From JANSYL01 sp965229695 (lineage in GTDB: Bacteria > Pseudomonadota > Alphaproteobacteria > Rhodobacterales > Rhodobacteraceae), in contig OZ245921.1 of NCBI GenBank assembly GCA_965229695.1, positions 3,038,001 to 3,102,000 of the forward strand: 64,000 nt of DNA, given 5' to 3'. The notes under the pieces were generated by a model, which was given only the letters and a program-made list of their open reading frames with translations, was not told the origin of the DNA and searched no databases. The position numbers were made by a program, and so were the translations under genes. Position 1 is the first letter of the stretch. Each line of letters opens with the position of its first letter. Shown here one piece after another: positions 63,646-64,000 of this stretch.

Positions 63646-64000
63646 AATGAAACGTTTTTTGAAGACCCCGTTCTTCCTTGTCGCCGCCGCTTTGGCTTTG
63701 TCGGCTTGCGCCTCGCCCGGTGCCGTGTCGCGGAACGCCCCGTTCGATCAAGCGCCGATCATGGATTTCTCGACCCAGGATTGGGGTGTGGTCCAATTGG
63801 TGATCGATGTGCCGCGCGATCTGAGCGTGTCCGAGGCCAATGGTCTGAAGCCACGCGCCGATATCGTGTGGCGTGAAGATCCCGCTGGTGACCGTCATGC
63901 CCAGGTCGAAGCCATCTTCCAAGAGGCTTTGGCGCCGGTTCTGACGCCCGAAACCGGGTCGATCCCTGTGATCGTCCGCATCGAGGTGACGAAGTTCCAC
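63646..64000 (+). CDS. Lipoprotein, DUF6778-like (partial, C-terminus outside window)
   Basis: The first 118 residues of a predicted lipoprotein. The signal (FLKTPFFLVAAALALSACAS) ends with lipobox LSAC. The mature part includes STQDWGVVQLVIDVPRDLSV and IPVIVRIEVTKFH, similar to a family I recall from Rhodobacteraceae. AAGGAGG is ideally placed before the ATG. The 211 bases upstream hold no gene that I can support. Confidence 0.75.

Overview
The window looks like chromosomal DNA of an alphaproteobacterium in the Roseobacter/Rhodobacteraceae group. Base composition is GC-rich, genes are densely packed and coupled by many ATGA overlaps. Typical family blocks are present: argS-SPOR-nagZ-scpA-scpB, glnB-glnA, accB-accC-aat-DUF2155-mlaD-NDUFA12, and a symporter-type sensor kinase with a ScfR regulator. 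I see no rRNA, tRNA, CRISPR array, prophage, transposase or integron. It reads as core chromosome with several accessory catabolic cassettes.

Layout. 1-3661 (minus): a four-gene overlapping operon, HAD-UbiA fusion > GtrA > DprE1-like > DprE2-like. It matches the mycobacterial route to polyprenyl-phospho-D-arabinose and is the most striking content. 3848-5817: a secreted Sel1-repeat protein and an AhpD-like protein. 6000-12346 (minus): a peptide-type ABC operon with a glutathionyl-hydroquinone reductase inside it. 12600-17062: cdsA-plsC, lactate dehydrogenase and an orphan second peptide-binding protein. 17280-18930: a two-cysteine Crp/Fnr regulator with a YeeE/YedE pair, probably for sulfur-compound uptake. 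18956-30161: FAD oxidoreductase, exonuclease III, Fe-S carrier, dGTPase, argS-to-scpB housekeeping genes, and an MFS/Lrp divergent pair.

30219-45894: glnA/glnB, NAD(P)HX repair, guanine deaminase, MgtE, a 1077-residue membrane protein with a PilP/GspC-like tail, sulfhydrylase MetY, complex I NDUFA12, MlaD, Aat and the biotin carboxylase subunits. 46061-55957: a pyrimidine-catabolism cassette. A RutR-like repressor faces an operon of aminotransferase, ACT protein, ureidopropionase-type hydrolase, lipoprotein, dihydropyrimidinase and a complete NMT1/THI5-type ABC transporter, with a near-consensus RutR box between them. 56681-63434: a ScfR-type regulator, response regulator, two-TM protein, symporter-fused histidine kinase, FliM-like protein and HpcH aldolase. 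The right edge cuts a lipoprotein gene.

Cross-cutting patterns: four convergent gene pairs share stop codons (TTAA, CTAG, CTATAG), and a dispersed intergenic element (core like TATTTTGGGAAAGATGAA) occurs two to four times, mostly just after genes in sense orientation. Functions are assigned from recalled motifs and gene order only; no database search was run.
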